DNA of 64,000 bases, taken from assembly GCA_016717595.1 (NCBI GenBank), contig JADKFE010000003.1, positions 146,094 to 210,093 of the forward strand. Direction: 5' to 3'. This document shows, piece after piece, positions 34,907 to 44,397 of this stretch. Both the position numbers and the translations under genes were made by a program. The notes under the pieces are model-generated. The model saw only the letters and a list, made by a program, of their open reading frames with translations. It was not told the DNA's origin and ran no database searches. The stretch's first letter is position 1. Every line of letters starts with the position of its first letter. Source of the stretch: Deltaproteobacteria bacterium. Lineage in GTDB: Bacteria > Myxococcota_A > UBA796 > CAJQPC01.

Positions 34907-35737
34907 ATGTCCACGTTCAGTCGTTTCGCTGGCACCTCACGCTACATCGCCGATGAAGACCTCATGGCCTCGGTCAACGCGGCGATCGCGCTCAAGCGCC
35001 CGTTGTTGGTCAAAGGGGAGCCCGGCACTGGCAAGACGATGCTCGCCAGCGCCGTGTCCGAGGCGCTGGGCCTGCCGATGTTGACCTGGCACGTCAAGTC
35101 CACGACAAAAGCCGCCGAGGGCCTCTACGCCTACGACGTGGTGCAGCGCCTCAACGACTCCCGCTTCGGCGGCGGCGACGTCTCCGACATCCGCCGCTAC
35201 ATCCGCTTGGGGCCGATGGGCCAGGCCTTCGCCGCCGAGAAGCCCGTGGTGCTGCTCATCGACGAGATCGACAAGGCGGACTTGGAGTTCCCCAACGACC
35301 TCCTCCGTGAGCTGGACGAGATGCGCTTCACCATCTCCGAGCTCGACGAGACGGTCAGCGCCGTGCACCGCCCGGTCACCTTGATCACCTCAAACGCCGA
35401 GAAAGAGCTCCCCGACGCCTTTCTGCGCCGCTGCGTCTTTCATTACATCGCCTTCCCCGACCGCGAGCGCCTCGCCCGCATCGTTCACTCACACCACCCC
35501 GACCTCGACCAGCAGCTCATCAGCGCGGCGATGGACCGCTTCTACGCCCTGCGGAAGCTCGACGGGATGCGCAAGAAGCCCTCCACAAGTGAGCTCCTCG
35601 ACTGGCTCGTGGTGCTCAGCCGCGCAGGGGTGCCCGCTGAAGAGCTGCGCCGGGCCTTGCCCTTCTCCGGCGTGCTCCTCAAACAAGAAGAAGACCTCCT
35701 GCTCGGCCACAAGACGCCGCGTCGGGCGGGCGTGTGA
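34907..35737 (+). CDS. MoxR-family AAA+ ATPase
   Basis: 276 aa from ATG 34907, 6 bases after GAGGAG; the longer frame upstream is antisense shadow. Walker A GEPGTGKTM (about 38-46) and Walker B VVLLIDEIDKA (about 112-122) with a sensor LITSNAEKELP are all intact. MoxR ATPases work with VWA-domain partners to insert metal cofactors or remodel proteins. Its stop overlaps the GTG of the VWA partner. Confidence 0.93.
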   Translation: MSTFSRFAGTSRYIADEDLMASVNAAIALKRPLLVKGEPGTGKTMLASAVSEALGLPMLTWHVKSTTKAAEGLYAYDVVQRLNDSRFGGGDVSDIRRYIRLGPMGQAFAAEKPVVLLIDEIDKADLEFPNDLLRELDEMRFTISELDETVSAVHRPVTLITSNAEKELPDAFLRRCVFHYIAFPDRERLARIVHSHHPDLDQQLISAAMDRFYALRKLDGMRKKPSTSELLDWLVVLSRAGVPAEELRRALPFSGVLLKQEEDLLLGHKTPRRAGV

Positions 35738-36912
35738 GCGAGCCCGTCGCCGGGCGGCTCTTTTTGCCGCTGTTGTTCAACCTGCGCGCCCAAGGGCTCG
35801 GCGTAGGCTTGAGCGAGTGGCTGGCGTTCATTGAGGGCCTCACCGCGGGCCTCGCCCGGGATCTCGACGGCGTCTATCGCCTGGGCCGCGCGCTGCTCGT
35901 GCACAGCGAGGCCCACTACGATCATTACGACCTCGCCTTCTCCGCCACCTTCGCCGGGGTCACCTTAGAGCCCAAGCTCAAGGCGGCCTTGGAGGACTTC
36001 TTGCGTGACCCGGCGGCCTTCGCCGAGGGCCGCCCGCCGGGTGAGCACGACTTTAAGAGCGTCGAGGAGCTGCTGGAGGCCTTCCGCAAGACCCTCGCCG
36101 AGCAAAAAGAGCGCCACCAAGGCGGCAACCGCTGGGTGGGCACCGGCGGCACCTCGCCCTATGGCACGGGCGGCAAAGCCAACATGGGCCTGCAGCTCGG
36201 CGAGTCGTCCGGCGGCGGGGGAGGGGGCGTGCAGCTCGCCGCCGAGCGCCGCTGGTCGGAGTACCGCACCGACCTCGCCTTGGACGTGCGCGACTTTAAG
36301 GTGGCCTTACGCGCCTTGCGGAAGCTCGCCCGAGAAGGCGTCGAGGAGCTTGATCTCGACGAGAGCATCCAGGCCACGGCGCGTCAGGCCGGGGAGATTG
36401 AGCTCGTCTTCAACCCCGAGCGCGCCAACCGCGCCCAGGTCGTGCTGCTCATGGACGCTGGCGGCTCGATGAGCCCCCACGCCGCCTTGGTCTCGCGCTT
36501 GTTCACCGCGGCGCAAGAGCTCAAGACCTTCAAGACCTTTGAGCACTTTTACTTCCACAACTGCATCTACGGCTGGCTGTACAAGAGCTACCAGACCTTC
36601 GAGCGGGAGCGCACCGTCGATGTCTTGGCCCGGCTCACGCCCCGGCACCGACTGATCCTCGTCGGCGACGCCAGCATGGCGCCGTATGAGCTGTTCTCCA
36701 ACTTCGCGGGCTACGGCGACACCTCCCCGGCGGGCATCGAGTGGCTGCGTCGGCTCAAGGAGCGCTGCCCGTCGAGCGTGTGGCTCAACCCCGATCCCCG
36801 TCAGTATTGGGAGCACCCAACCGTGCAGGCGATCGGCCAGATCTTCCCGATGCAACCGCTCACCTTGGACGGCCTAAGGTTGGCGGTGAGGGAGCTTCGC
36901 GCGGCGCGCTGA
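35734..36912 (+). CDS. VWA-domain protein, CoxE-like, MoxR partner
   Basis: 392 aa, GTG start overlapping the moxR-like stop (GTGA). An N-terminal helical region (about 1-200) precedes a VWA/CoxE domain. The MIDAS-like motif reads DAGGSM at about 246, where classical MIDAS is DxSxS, so the first Ser is Gly. The region TFEHFYFHNCIYGWLY and GDASMAPYE are typical of CoxE-like proteins. With MoxR it should form a chaperone-like pair for protein or metal-enzyme maturation; the client is unknown. Confidence 0.9.
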   Translation: MSEPVAGRLFLPLLFNLRAQGLGVGLSEWLAFIEGLTAGLARDLDGVYRLGRALLVHSEAHYDHYDLAFSATFAGVTLEPKLKAALEDFLRDPAAFAEGRPPGEHDFKSVEELLEAFRKTLAEQKERHQGGNRWVGTGGTSPYGTGGKANMGLQLGESSGGGGGGVQLAAERRWSEYRTDLALDVRDFKVALRALRKLAREGVEELDLDESIQATARQAGEIELVFNPERANRAQVVLLMDAGGSMSPHAALVSRLFTAAQELKTFKTFEHFYFHNCIYGWLYKSYQTFERERTVDVLARLTPRHRLILVGDASMAPYELFSNFAGYGDTSPAGIEWLRRLKERCPSSVWLNPDPRQYWEHPTVQAIGQIFPMQPLTLDGLRLAVRELRAAR

Positions 36913-36922
36913 GTTCTCGCCC

Positions 36923-36951
36923 TTGTCAGGGGGCGCCGAACGCAGTACACT
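36923..36951 (+). promoter_or_regulatory. Sigma-70 promoter of tRNA-Gln
   Basis: TTGTCA at 36923-36928, a 17-base spacer and TACACT at 36946-36951. Both boxes are close to consensus and the spacer is ideal, so start of transcription would be near 36958, about 33 bases before the mature tRNA. The same transcript could continue into prs. Confidence 0.75.
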
Positions 36952-36970
36952 CGCGACCCGGCTGGTGAGA

Positions 36971-36988
36971 GTGGCTCTACGGAGCCAC
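36971..36988 (+). other. Leader hairpin with UACG tetraloop before tRNA-Gln
   Basis: GTGGCTC at 36971-36977, TACG, GAGCCAC at 36982-36988: a perfect 7-base stem closed by C(UACG)G, one of the extra-stable UNCG tetraloops. It ends two bases before the tRNA 5' end. Confidence 0.7.
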
Positions 36989-36990
36989 GC

Positions 36991-37062
36991 TGGGGCGTCG
37001 ACAAGTGGTAAGTCAACGGATTTTGATTCCGTTTACCGCAGGTTCGAATCCTGCCGCCCCAA
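36991..37062 (+). tRNA. tRNA-Gln (anticodon TTG)
   Basis: 72 bases that fold as a standard cloverleaf. The acceptor stem pairs TGGGGCG (36991-36997) with CGCCCCA (37055-37061), with A as the discriminator. The anticodon stem ACGGA/TCCGT at 37016-37020 and 37028-37032 frames the loop TTTTGAT, giving anticodon TTG at 37023-37025. The T arm is GCAGG, TTCGAAT, CCTGC. CCA is not encoded. Confidence 0.95.
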
Positions 37063-37095
37063 TCCCAGCCTGGCCACCCCCACCACGGTGTCGGA

Positions 37096-38058
37096 ATGGC
37101 GTCCCTCGGATATGGCGAGATCAAGCTCTTCTCCGGCAACGCCAATCCCGAGCTCGCCACGGCGATCGCGGCGCACCTCGGGTTGAAGTTAGGAGACGCC
37201 AAGGTCTCCCGCTTCTCCGATGGTGAGGTGCAGGTCGAGATCGGCGACAACGTGCGCGGTCGGGATGTCTACATCATCCAGCCGACCTGCGCCCCGGCGA
37301 ACGATCACCTCATGGAGCTGCTCATCATGGGCGACGCCTGCAAGCGGGCGAGCGCTGGGCGGCTCACGGCGGTGATCCCGTACTACGGCTACTCCCGCCA
37401 AGACCGAAAGGTCGCCCCGCGGGCGCCGATCACCGCGAAGCTCGTCGCTGATCTGCTCACCGCCGCGGGCTTCCACCGCGTGTTGACCATCGACCTGCAC
37501 GCCGGGCAGATCCAGGGCTTCTTCGACATCCCCGTGGACAACCTCTACGGCTCCACAAAGCTCGTGAGTTACCTGCGGGAGAAGGTCGGTCGGCGGGATG
37601 ACATCGTCGTGGTCTCTCCCGACGCTGGCGGTGTCGAGCGCGCTCGCGCTTACGCCAAGCACCTTCGCGCGGGCCTCGCCATCGTCGATAAACGCCGCAG
37701 CGGGCCGAACGTCGCGGAGATCATGCACATCATCGGCGACGTGCGCGGCCGCTACGCGGTGCTCGTAGACGACATGATCGACACCGCCGGCACCTTGGCC
37801 AAGGCCGCCTCCGCCATCGTCGAGGCCGGCGCCACCGGGGTCATGGCCGTGGCCACCCACGCCATCCTCTCGGGCAACGCCGCCCAGCGCATCGCCGAGA
37901 GCGCGCTGGATGAGGTGGTCGTCAGCAACACCGTGCCCTTGAGCGAGTCCGCGCGGGCGACGGGGCGCATCACCGTCGTCACCATCGCCGATGTGCTCGC
38001 CGAGTCGATCCGCTCGATCCACCACGCCGACTCCGTCTCGCGGCTGTTCCGGATCTGA
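37096..38058 (+). CDS. prs: Ribose-phosphate pyrophosphokinase
   Basis: 320 aa, full-length class I PRPP synthase. It transfers pyrophosphate from ATP to ribose-5-phosphate, feeding purine, pyrimidine, His and Trp synthesis. FSDGEVQVEI at the subunit interface, the YYGYSRQDRK ATP loop, DLHAGQIQGFF with the metal His and the PRPP loop VDDMIDTAGT (about 222-231) are all present. It sits 33 bases after tRNA-Gln. Confidence 0.97.
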   Translation: MASLGYGEIKLFSGNANPELATAIAAHLGLKLGDAKVSRFSDGEVQVEIGDNVRGRDVYIIQPTCAPANDHLMELLIMGDACKRASAGRLTAVIPYYGYSRQDRKVAPRAPITAKLVADLLTAAGFHRVLTIDLHAGQIQGFFDIPVDNLYGSTKLVSYLREKVGRRDDIVVVSPDAGGVERARAYAKHLRAGLAIVDKRRSGPNVAEIMHIIGDVRGRYAVLVDDMIDTAGTLAKAASAIVEAGATGVMAVATHAILSGNAAQRIAESALDEVVVSNTVPLSESARATGRITVVTIADVLAESIRSIHHADSVSRLFRI

Positions 38059-38088
38059 GCTGATTCGCCCCCAGGGCGGCCCCGGCGG

Positions 38089-38117
38089 TTGACATGCCCC
38101 CGCCGCTCCAATAGGAG
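38089..38117 (+). promoter_or_regulatory. Candidate promoter of rplY/pth
   Basis: A perfect -35 TTGACA at 38089-38094, a 17-base spacer and TAGGAG at 38112-38117 as a weak -10. Transcription would begin near 38124 and give an rplY leader of about 180 bases. The poor -10 leaves some doubt. Confidence 0.5.
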
Positions 38118-38132
38118 GCGCCGTCCGGTAGG

Positions 38133-38188
38133 GCCACGTTCGTGGCGCTCCGTGCGGGCGACGCCGGGCAACCACAAGTCGTGGTTGC
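38133..38188 (+). promoter_or_regulatory. Structured leader upstream of rplY
   Basis: Two hairpins in the 244-base prs-rplY gap: GCCAC/GTGGC at 38133-38137 and 38142-38146 with a 4-base loop, and a perfect 8-base stem GCAACCAC/GTGGTTGC at 38168-38175 and 38181-38188 with loop AAGTC. No open frame occupies the gap. Ribosomal-protein genes are often autoregulated by such leaders, but no known L25 leader is recognised. Confidence 0.45.
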
Positions 38189-38302
38189 TCCAGAGTCCAT
38201 GGCGCCGCTCGTGATTCCTTTGGCCCGGCCTTGTCCGCGCCCGAGGACGCAGTTCGCCGCTGCGGGTGAGAGGACTCCACCCTACTTCAGGGATCCTCCA
38301 CC

Positions 38303-38881
38303 ATGAACACCATCCCGTTGCAGGCCACGGTCCGCGAGACCTTCGGCAAGGGCGAAGCCCGCAAGCTGCGCGCCAAGGGCAACATCCCGGCGCTGGTCTA
38401 CCGCGCTGGCGGTGCGCCCAAGCACATCGCCCTCGACCCCCTGGTCCTCACGAAGCTCTTCCGGGCTTCCAACAACCAGAACACCCTCCTCGACGTGCAG
38501 GTAGACGGCCAGTCCTTCATCTGCATCGTGCGTGAGGCGCAGAAGCACCCGGTCAGCCGCGAGCTTCTTCACGTCGATCTCTACGAGGTCCTCCCCACCG
38601 AGTCCGTGCTCATCGAGGTGCCGCTGCTGGCGTCTGGTCGCGCGGCGGGCGTCGCGGCGGGCGGGAAGCTCAACGTGCTGGCGCGCTCGGTGAACGTCCG
38701 CTGTATGCCCGCGGACATCCCCGCGGTCATCGACGTGGACGTCACCCCGCTGAACATCGGCGAGGGCCTGCGCATGTCGCAGATCCCCGCGCCCGCGGGC
38801 TGCACCTTTGTCTTCCCGATCGACTTCAACGTCGTGCTCGTGGTCGGCAAGCGCGTTGACGCCAAGGGCGATGAGAGCTGA
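38303..38881 (+). CDS. rplY: 50S ribosomal protein L25, long form (Ctc)
   Basis: 192 aa. The long, general-stress-protein Ctc form of L25, which binds 5S rRNA. The N-terminal domain (about 1-95) has RETFGKGEARKLRAKGNIPA and HPVSRELLHVDLYEV, both typical; the C-terminal TL5-like domain (about 96-185) contains MPADIPAVIDVDVTPLNIGE. The start is ATG with GGGATCCTCC upstream. Pth follows 6 bases later. Confidence 0.96.
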   Translation: MNTIPLQATVRETFGKGEARKLRAKGNIPALVYRAGGAPKHIALDPLVLTKLFRASNNQNTLLDVQVDGQSFICIVREAQKHPVSRELLHVDLYEVLPTESVLIEVPLLASGRAAGVAAGGKLNVLARSVNVRCMPADIPAVIDVDVTPLNIGEGLRMSQIPAPAGCTFVFPIDFNVVLVVGKRVDAKGDES

Positions 38882-38887
38882 TTCATC

Positions 38888-39525
38888 ATGTGGCTGATCG
38901 TCGGTTTAGGCAACCCGGGCGCGCGCTACGAAGAGACTCGGCACAACGCCGGGTTTCTCGTCGTGGAGCGCCTCGCGTCTCGCTGGAACATCGACGTCAG
39001 CCAGAAGCTCTTCGGCGCGCTGGTCGGCGCGGGGCAGGTCGCGGGCCACAAGGTGGCCTTGGCGATGCCCCAGAGCTTCATGAACCTCTCTGGTCAGCCC
39101 ACACGCTCGGTGATGGGGTTCTACAAGATCCCCGCCGAGCGTGTGCTCGTTTTGCACGATGAGCTGGACATCCCGTTTGGAGATGTGCGGCTCAAGGTGG
39201 GCGGCGGTCATGGGGGCCACAACGGCCTCCGCGACCTCGGCACCCAGCTTGGCGGCCCCGGTTTCCCCCGGGTGCGGGTGGGCATCGGACGCCCCCCGCC
39301 GGTTGGGACACCGCTGACTATGTGCTCGGCCGCTGGAACCCTACGGAGCGTGACTCGTTGGGGGCCGTGCTGGACACGGCGGCCGACGCGGTCGAGGCTG
39401 TCCTTAAGGACGGCGTTCAGCTCGCCATGAACCAGATCAACGCCCGTGTGAAGCCGCCGAAGCCCTCGGTGCTCCCGGGCTCCTCCCTACTCAGCTTGGC
39501 CGTCTTGGCCGCAGGAGTCATGTAA
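38888..39525 (+). CDS. pth: Peptidyl-tRNA hydrolase, one frameshift near the C-terminus
   Basis: It releases tRNA from stalled peptidyl-tRNA. The core is intact: GLGNPGARYEETRHNAGF with Asn and His, PQSFMNLSG and HDELDIPFG with catalytic His/Asp, and GGGHGGHNGLRD. Near 39300-39302 the frame must move by one base. Adding one G turns PPPVGT into PPPGWDTADYVLGRW, the expected family end, and the frame then runs on to MNQINARVKPPKPS and a short extra tail ending at TAA 39525. Because Pth is essential, a consensus error is more likely than inactivation. The stop is 2 bases before hppA. Confidence 0.92.
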
Positions 39526-39527
39526 AC

Positions 39528-41621
<2,094 letters not shown>

Positions 41622-41636
41622 CCTTCGGGTGACCCC

Positions 41637-42062
41637 ATGATCTATACCGAATACGAGACCATCTACATCCTCAAGCCCGAAGTGCCCGAGGACATCGTTC
41701 GCACCCTCAACGAGAAGGTCGACGGCATCATCGGCCGGTATGAGGGCCACATCCTCATCCGCGATGACTGGGGCAAGCGTAAGCTCGCGTACCCCATCCA
41801 GAAGAACTCGAAGGGCCACTACCTCTACGTCAACTACCTGGGCCCCTCGGACCTGGTGCTTGAGGTCGAGCGTAACCTTCGCATCGAGGAGAACCTCCTC
41901 CGCTTCCTCACCGTGAAGCTGTCTGAAGACGTCGATGTCGAGACCAAGCAGCAAGAGGCCAAGGAGCGTATCGCTCGTAAGGCCCAGGCCGCCGCCGAGC
42001 GTGAGTCGGATGACGACTACGACGACGACCTCGACGACATGGACATGGACGACGACGGCTGA
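41637..42062 (+). CDS. rpsF: 30S ribosomal protein S6 with acidic tail
   Basis: 141 aa. Residues 1-95 are standard S6 (YETIYILKPEVPEDIV, WGKRKLAYPI, LVLEVERNLRIEENLLRFL). The C-terminal 20 residues are strongly acidic, mostly Asp (DDDYDDDLDDMDMDDDG), longer than in Escherichia coli, where Glu residues are added after translation. In most bacteria rpsR (S18) comes next; here it does not. Confidence 0.95.
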   Translation: MIYTEYETIYILKPEVPEDIVRTLNEKVDGIIGRYEGHILIRDDWGKRKLAYPIQKNSKGHYLYVNYLGPSDLVLEVERNLRIEENLLRFLTVKLSEDVDVETKQQEAKERIARKAQAAAERESDDDYDDDLDDMDMDDDG

Positions 42063-42070
42063 GAGGCCCT

Positions 42071-42108
42071 CCCTCGGCGCGGCTCCCCGCGTCGAGGGTC
42101 CACTTTTT
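42071..42108 (+). terminator. Terminator or attenuator between rpsF and rplI
   Basis: A 12-base stem, CCCTCGGCGCGG at 42071-42082 and CCGCGTCGAGGG at 42087-42098 (one G-T pair), a 4-base loop CTCC, five bases, then TTTTT at 42104-42108. It fills most of the 81-base gap. The T-run is slightly far from the stem, so partial read-through into rplI is likely. Confidence 0.7.
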
Positions 42109-42143
42109 CCACCGCCCCGCACCGGGCGGACTCGGAGTGAGAG

Positions 42144-42587
42144 ATGAAAGTCATCCTTCAGGAGGACGTGACCAACCTGGGTAAGGTGGGCGCTGTCGTG
42201 ACCGTCGCCGACGGTTACGGGCGTAACTTCCTGCTCCCTCGTGGTCTGGCGCTCCTCGCCGACGAGCGGAACACCCGCCGTCTGGATCACCAGAAGCGTG
42301 TCACTGAGCACAAGCGCGCCAAGATGGAGGCCGAGGCCAAGGCCGTCGCCGAGAAGCTGGCGGGCACCGCGGTGTCCATCAAGCGTCAGGCTGGCGAAGA
42401 AGACAAGCTCTTCGGCGCGGTCACCAACCGCGACATCGCCGAGGCGCTTGAGGCCGAGGGCTTCAAGATCGACCGCCGCGACATCGTGCTCGACGAGCCC
42501 ATCCACACCATCGGTGTGTTCCATGTGCCCGTGAAGCTCGCGCTCGGCGTCAAGGCCGAGGTCAAGGTGTACGTCATCCGGGCCTGA
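42144..42587 (+). CDS. rplI: 50S ribosomal protein L9
   Basis: 147 aa, standard L9. The rRNA-binding N-domain has VILQEDVTNLGKVGAVVTV and GYGRNFLLPRGLAL; a long central helix and the C-terminal domain (KLFGAVTNRDIAEAL, VPVKLALGVKAEVKVYVI) follow. GAGTGAGAG precedes the ATG. A terminator follows it. Confidence 0.97.
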   Translation: MKVILQEDVTNLGKVGAVVTVADGYGRNFLLPRGLALLADERNTRRLDHQKRVTEHKRAKMEAEAKAVAEKLAGTAVSIKRQAGEEDKLFGAVTNRDIAEALEAEGFKIDRRDIVLDEPIHTIGVFHVPVKLALGVKAEVKVYVIRA

Positions 42588-42610
42588 ACCCCTGGAGCGT
42601 CGTGCCAAGA

Positions 42611-42650
42611 GGCCGCGATCAGGTTCGTCCTGCTCGCGGCCTTCTTGTCT
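42611..42650 (+). terminator. Rho-independent terminator after rplI
   Basis: Stem GGCCGCGA (42611-42618) with TCGCGGCC (42634-42641), a one-base mismatch, then CAGG/CCTG around loop TTCGT, followed by TTCTTGTCT. The T-tract is interrupted, so strength is uncertain. Confidence 0.75.
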
Positions 42651-42751
42651 CTGCGTGGTCTTGAGGGGCGGACCTCCCGCGGCCACAGGGGGCGGGGGAT
42701 CGGGTTAGTGCTCGTGTCGCCGCGCGTGATGCTCGGCAGGAGGGCGCGGCG

Positions 42752-44107
42752 GTGTCAGAGATGGAAGGGCGTCAGTTTCCGCAGTCGCTTGAGGCGGAGC
42801 GCGCCGTTCTCGGCGGTCTGCTCCTCGACTTCTCTCAGGTGCCGGCGCTGGCCGAGATCGTGGCCCCGGAGGACTTCTACAGCGAGGCCCACGCCAAGAT
42901 CTTCCGCCTGCTCATCGATCGGGCCAACAAGAACGAGCCCATCGACGTGTTCGGCCTCGCGGACCATGTGCTCAGCTCGCCGAACCCCGATGAGTTTGGC
43001 GGGGTCGCCTACGCGACGTCCTTGCCGGAGCAGGTGCCTACGACGGAGCACCTCGACTATTACGCCCGCATCGTGCGGGAGAAGGCCGTGCGGCGGCGGC
43101 TGCTCCTCGCGTCGGGGGAGATCAGCCGCAAGGTCTACGAGGGTCAAGACGAGCTCACGGAGCTTCTGGACTTCGCCGAGCGCAGCGTCTTTGAGGTCTC
43201 CCAACAGGGCAGCCAGCGCGACTGGAGCCGGCTCGGCGAGGTGATCGACGAGGAGTGGCTGCGCTTAGAGAAGCTCTCCGAGAACCGGGGCGAGGTGAGC
43301 GGCACCCCGACGGGCTTCACTGAGCTCGACCGCATGTTGGCCGGCCTTCACTCCTCCGACCTGCTCATCCTCGCCGCCCGCCCGGCCATGGGAAAGACGG
43401 CCTTGGCCCTGAACATCGCCCAGAACGTGGCGGTGAAGGCGGGCAAAGGTGTGGCGATCTTCTCCTTAGAGATGAGCAAAGGCCAGCTCGCCACTCGTAT
43501 GTTGTGCGCCGAGGCGCGGGTGGACGCGGGCAAGGTGCGCACGGGCATGCTCAGCCGCAATGAGGACTGGCCGCGGCTAGAGGAGGCCTCGGAGCGGCTC
43601 TACCACGCGCCTTTGTGGATCGACGACACGCCGGGCATCACCATCACCCAGCTCCGCAGCCGCGCGCGCCGCCTCAAGGCCGAGCACGGGCGCCTCGACT
43701 TCATCGTCATCGACTACCTGCAGCTCATGGGCTCCGGCGGCCCGGCGAACCAGCCGCGCGAGCAGCAGATCTCCACCATCTCCCGGGGCCTCAAGGGCCT
43801 CGCCAAAGAGATGGCGGTGCCGGTGATGGCGCTCTCTCAGCTCAACCGCAGCGTAGAGTCTCGCGCCGACAAGCGCCCGATGATCTCCGACCTTCGTGAG
43901 TCCGGCGCCATCGAACAAGACGCCGACATCATCATGTTCATCTACCGCGACGGGTACTACAACCCCGACATCGAAGAGGAGAAGAAGGACGTCGCGGAGA
44001 TCATCATCGCCAAACAACGAAACGGCCCCACAGGCACCGCAGAGCTGTATTTTCATGGCCAGTACACCCGCTTCGACAACCTGGAGCGCCGCTCGGACTA
44101 CATCTGA
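42752..44107 (+). CDS. dnaB: Replicative DNA helicase DnaB
   Basis: 451 aa, GTG start. The N-terminal domain (about 1-110) holds PQSLEAERAVLGGLLLD; the RecA-like motor has Walker A ARPAMGKTALALN (about 210-222), Walker B DFIVIDYLQLM and the Arg-finger region IMFIYRDGYYNP. It unwinds DNA at the fork. Its place after rplI is the usual bacterial order. No intein is present in the P-loop, a frequent insertion site. Confidence 0.97.
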   Translation: MSEMEGRQFPQSLEAERAVLGGLLLDFSQVPALAEIVAPEDFYSEAHAKIFRLLIDRANKNEPIDVFGLADHVLSSPNPDEFGGVAYATSLPEQVPTTEHLDYYARIVREKAVRRRLLLASGEISRKVYEGQDELTELLDFAERSVFEVSQQGSQRDWSRLGEVIDEEWLRLEKLSENRGEVSGTPTGFTELDRMLAGLHSSDLLILAARPAMGKTALALNIAQNVAVKAGKGVAIFSLEMSKGQLATRMLCAEARVDAGKVRTGMLSRNEDWPRLEEASERLYHAPLWIDDTPGITITQLRSRARRLKAEHGRLDFIVIDYLQLMGSGGPANQPREQQISTISRGLKGLAKEMAVPVMALSQLNRSVESRADKRPMISDLRESGAIEQDADIIMFIYRDGYYNPDIEEEKKDVAEIIIAKQRNGPTGTAELYFHGQYTRFDNLERRSDYI

Positions 44108-44256
44108 GCCAGCGCCACCAGGCCCCAGGCGCCGATTGCGCCGCGAGGATCGACGGGGAGCGCTCCTCGGTCAATCTTCTTTGCCTCAGCCAGGGCCCGG
44201 TTTTGCGATCTCGCGGGCCTTCCGCCGCTGAAACGTCGCTGTCTGGGCCTCGGGCC

Positions 44257-44286
44257 TTGACTTCATAGGTGCAGATCCACTAAACA
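44257..44286 (+). promoter_or_regulatory. Candidate promoter of the FHA protein gene
   Basis: TTGACT at 44257-44262, an 18-base spacer and TAAACA at 44281-44286, about 112 bases before the ATG. The gap from 44108 to 44397 shows no open frame or other element that I can support. Confidence 0.5.
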
Positions 44287-44397
44287 GGTTCGGACCTCCT
44301 CCCTTCACCGCGATCGGGTATCCTCTGGCATTCTCGCCGTTGGGCAAAACTCGTCGTCCCTCGTCGTCCTCACATGGTCCGGAGTCGTCACACCACC

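Noticed and set aside
42063..42143. A hidden rpsR between rpsF and rplI
   Set aside because: The 81-base gap is too short and contains a terminator hairpin; no S18 motif is present in any frame.
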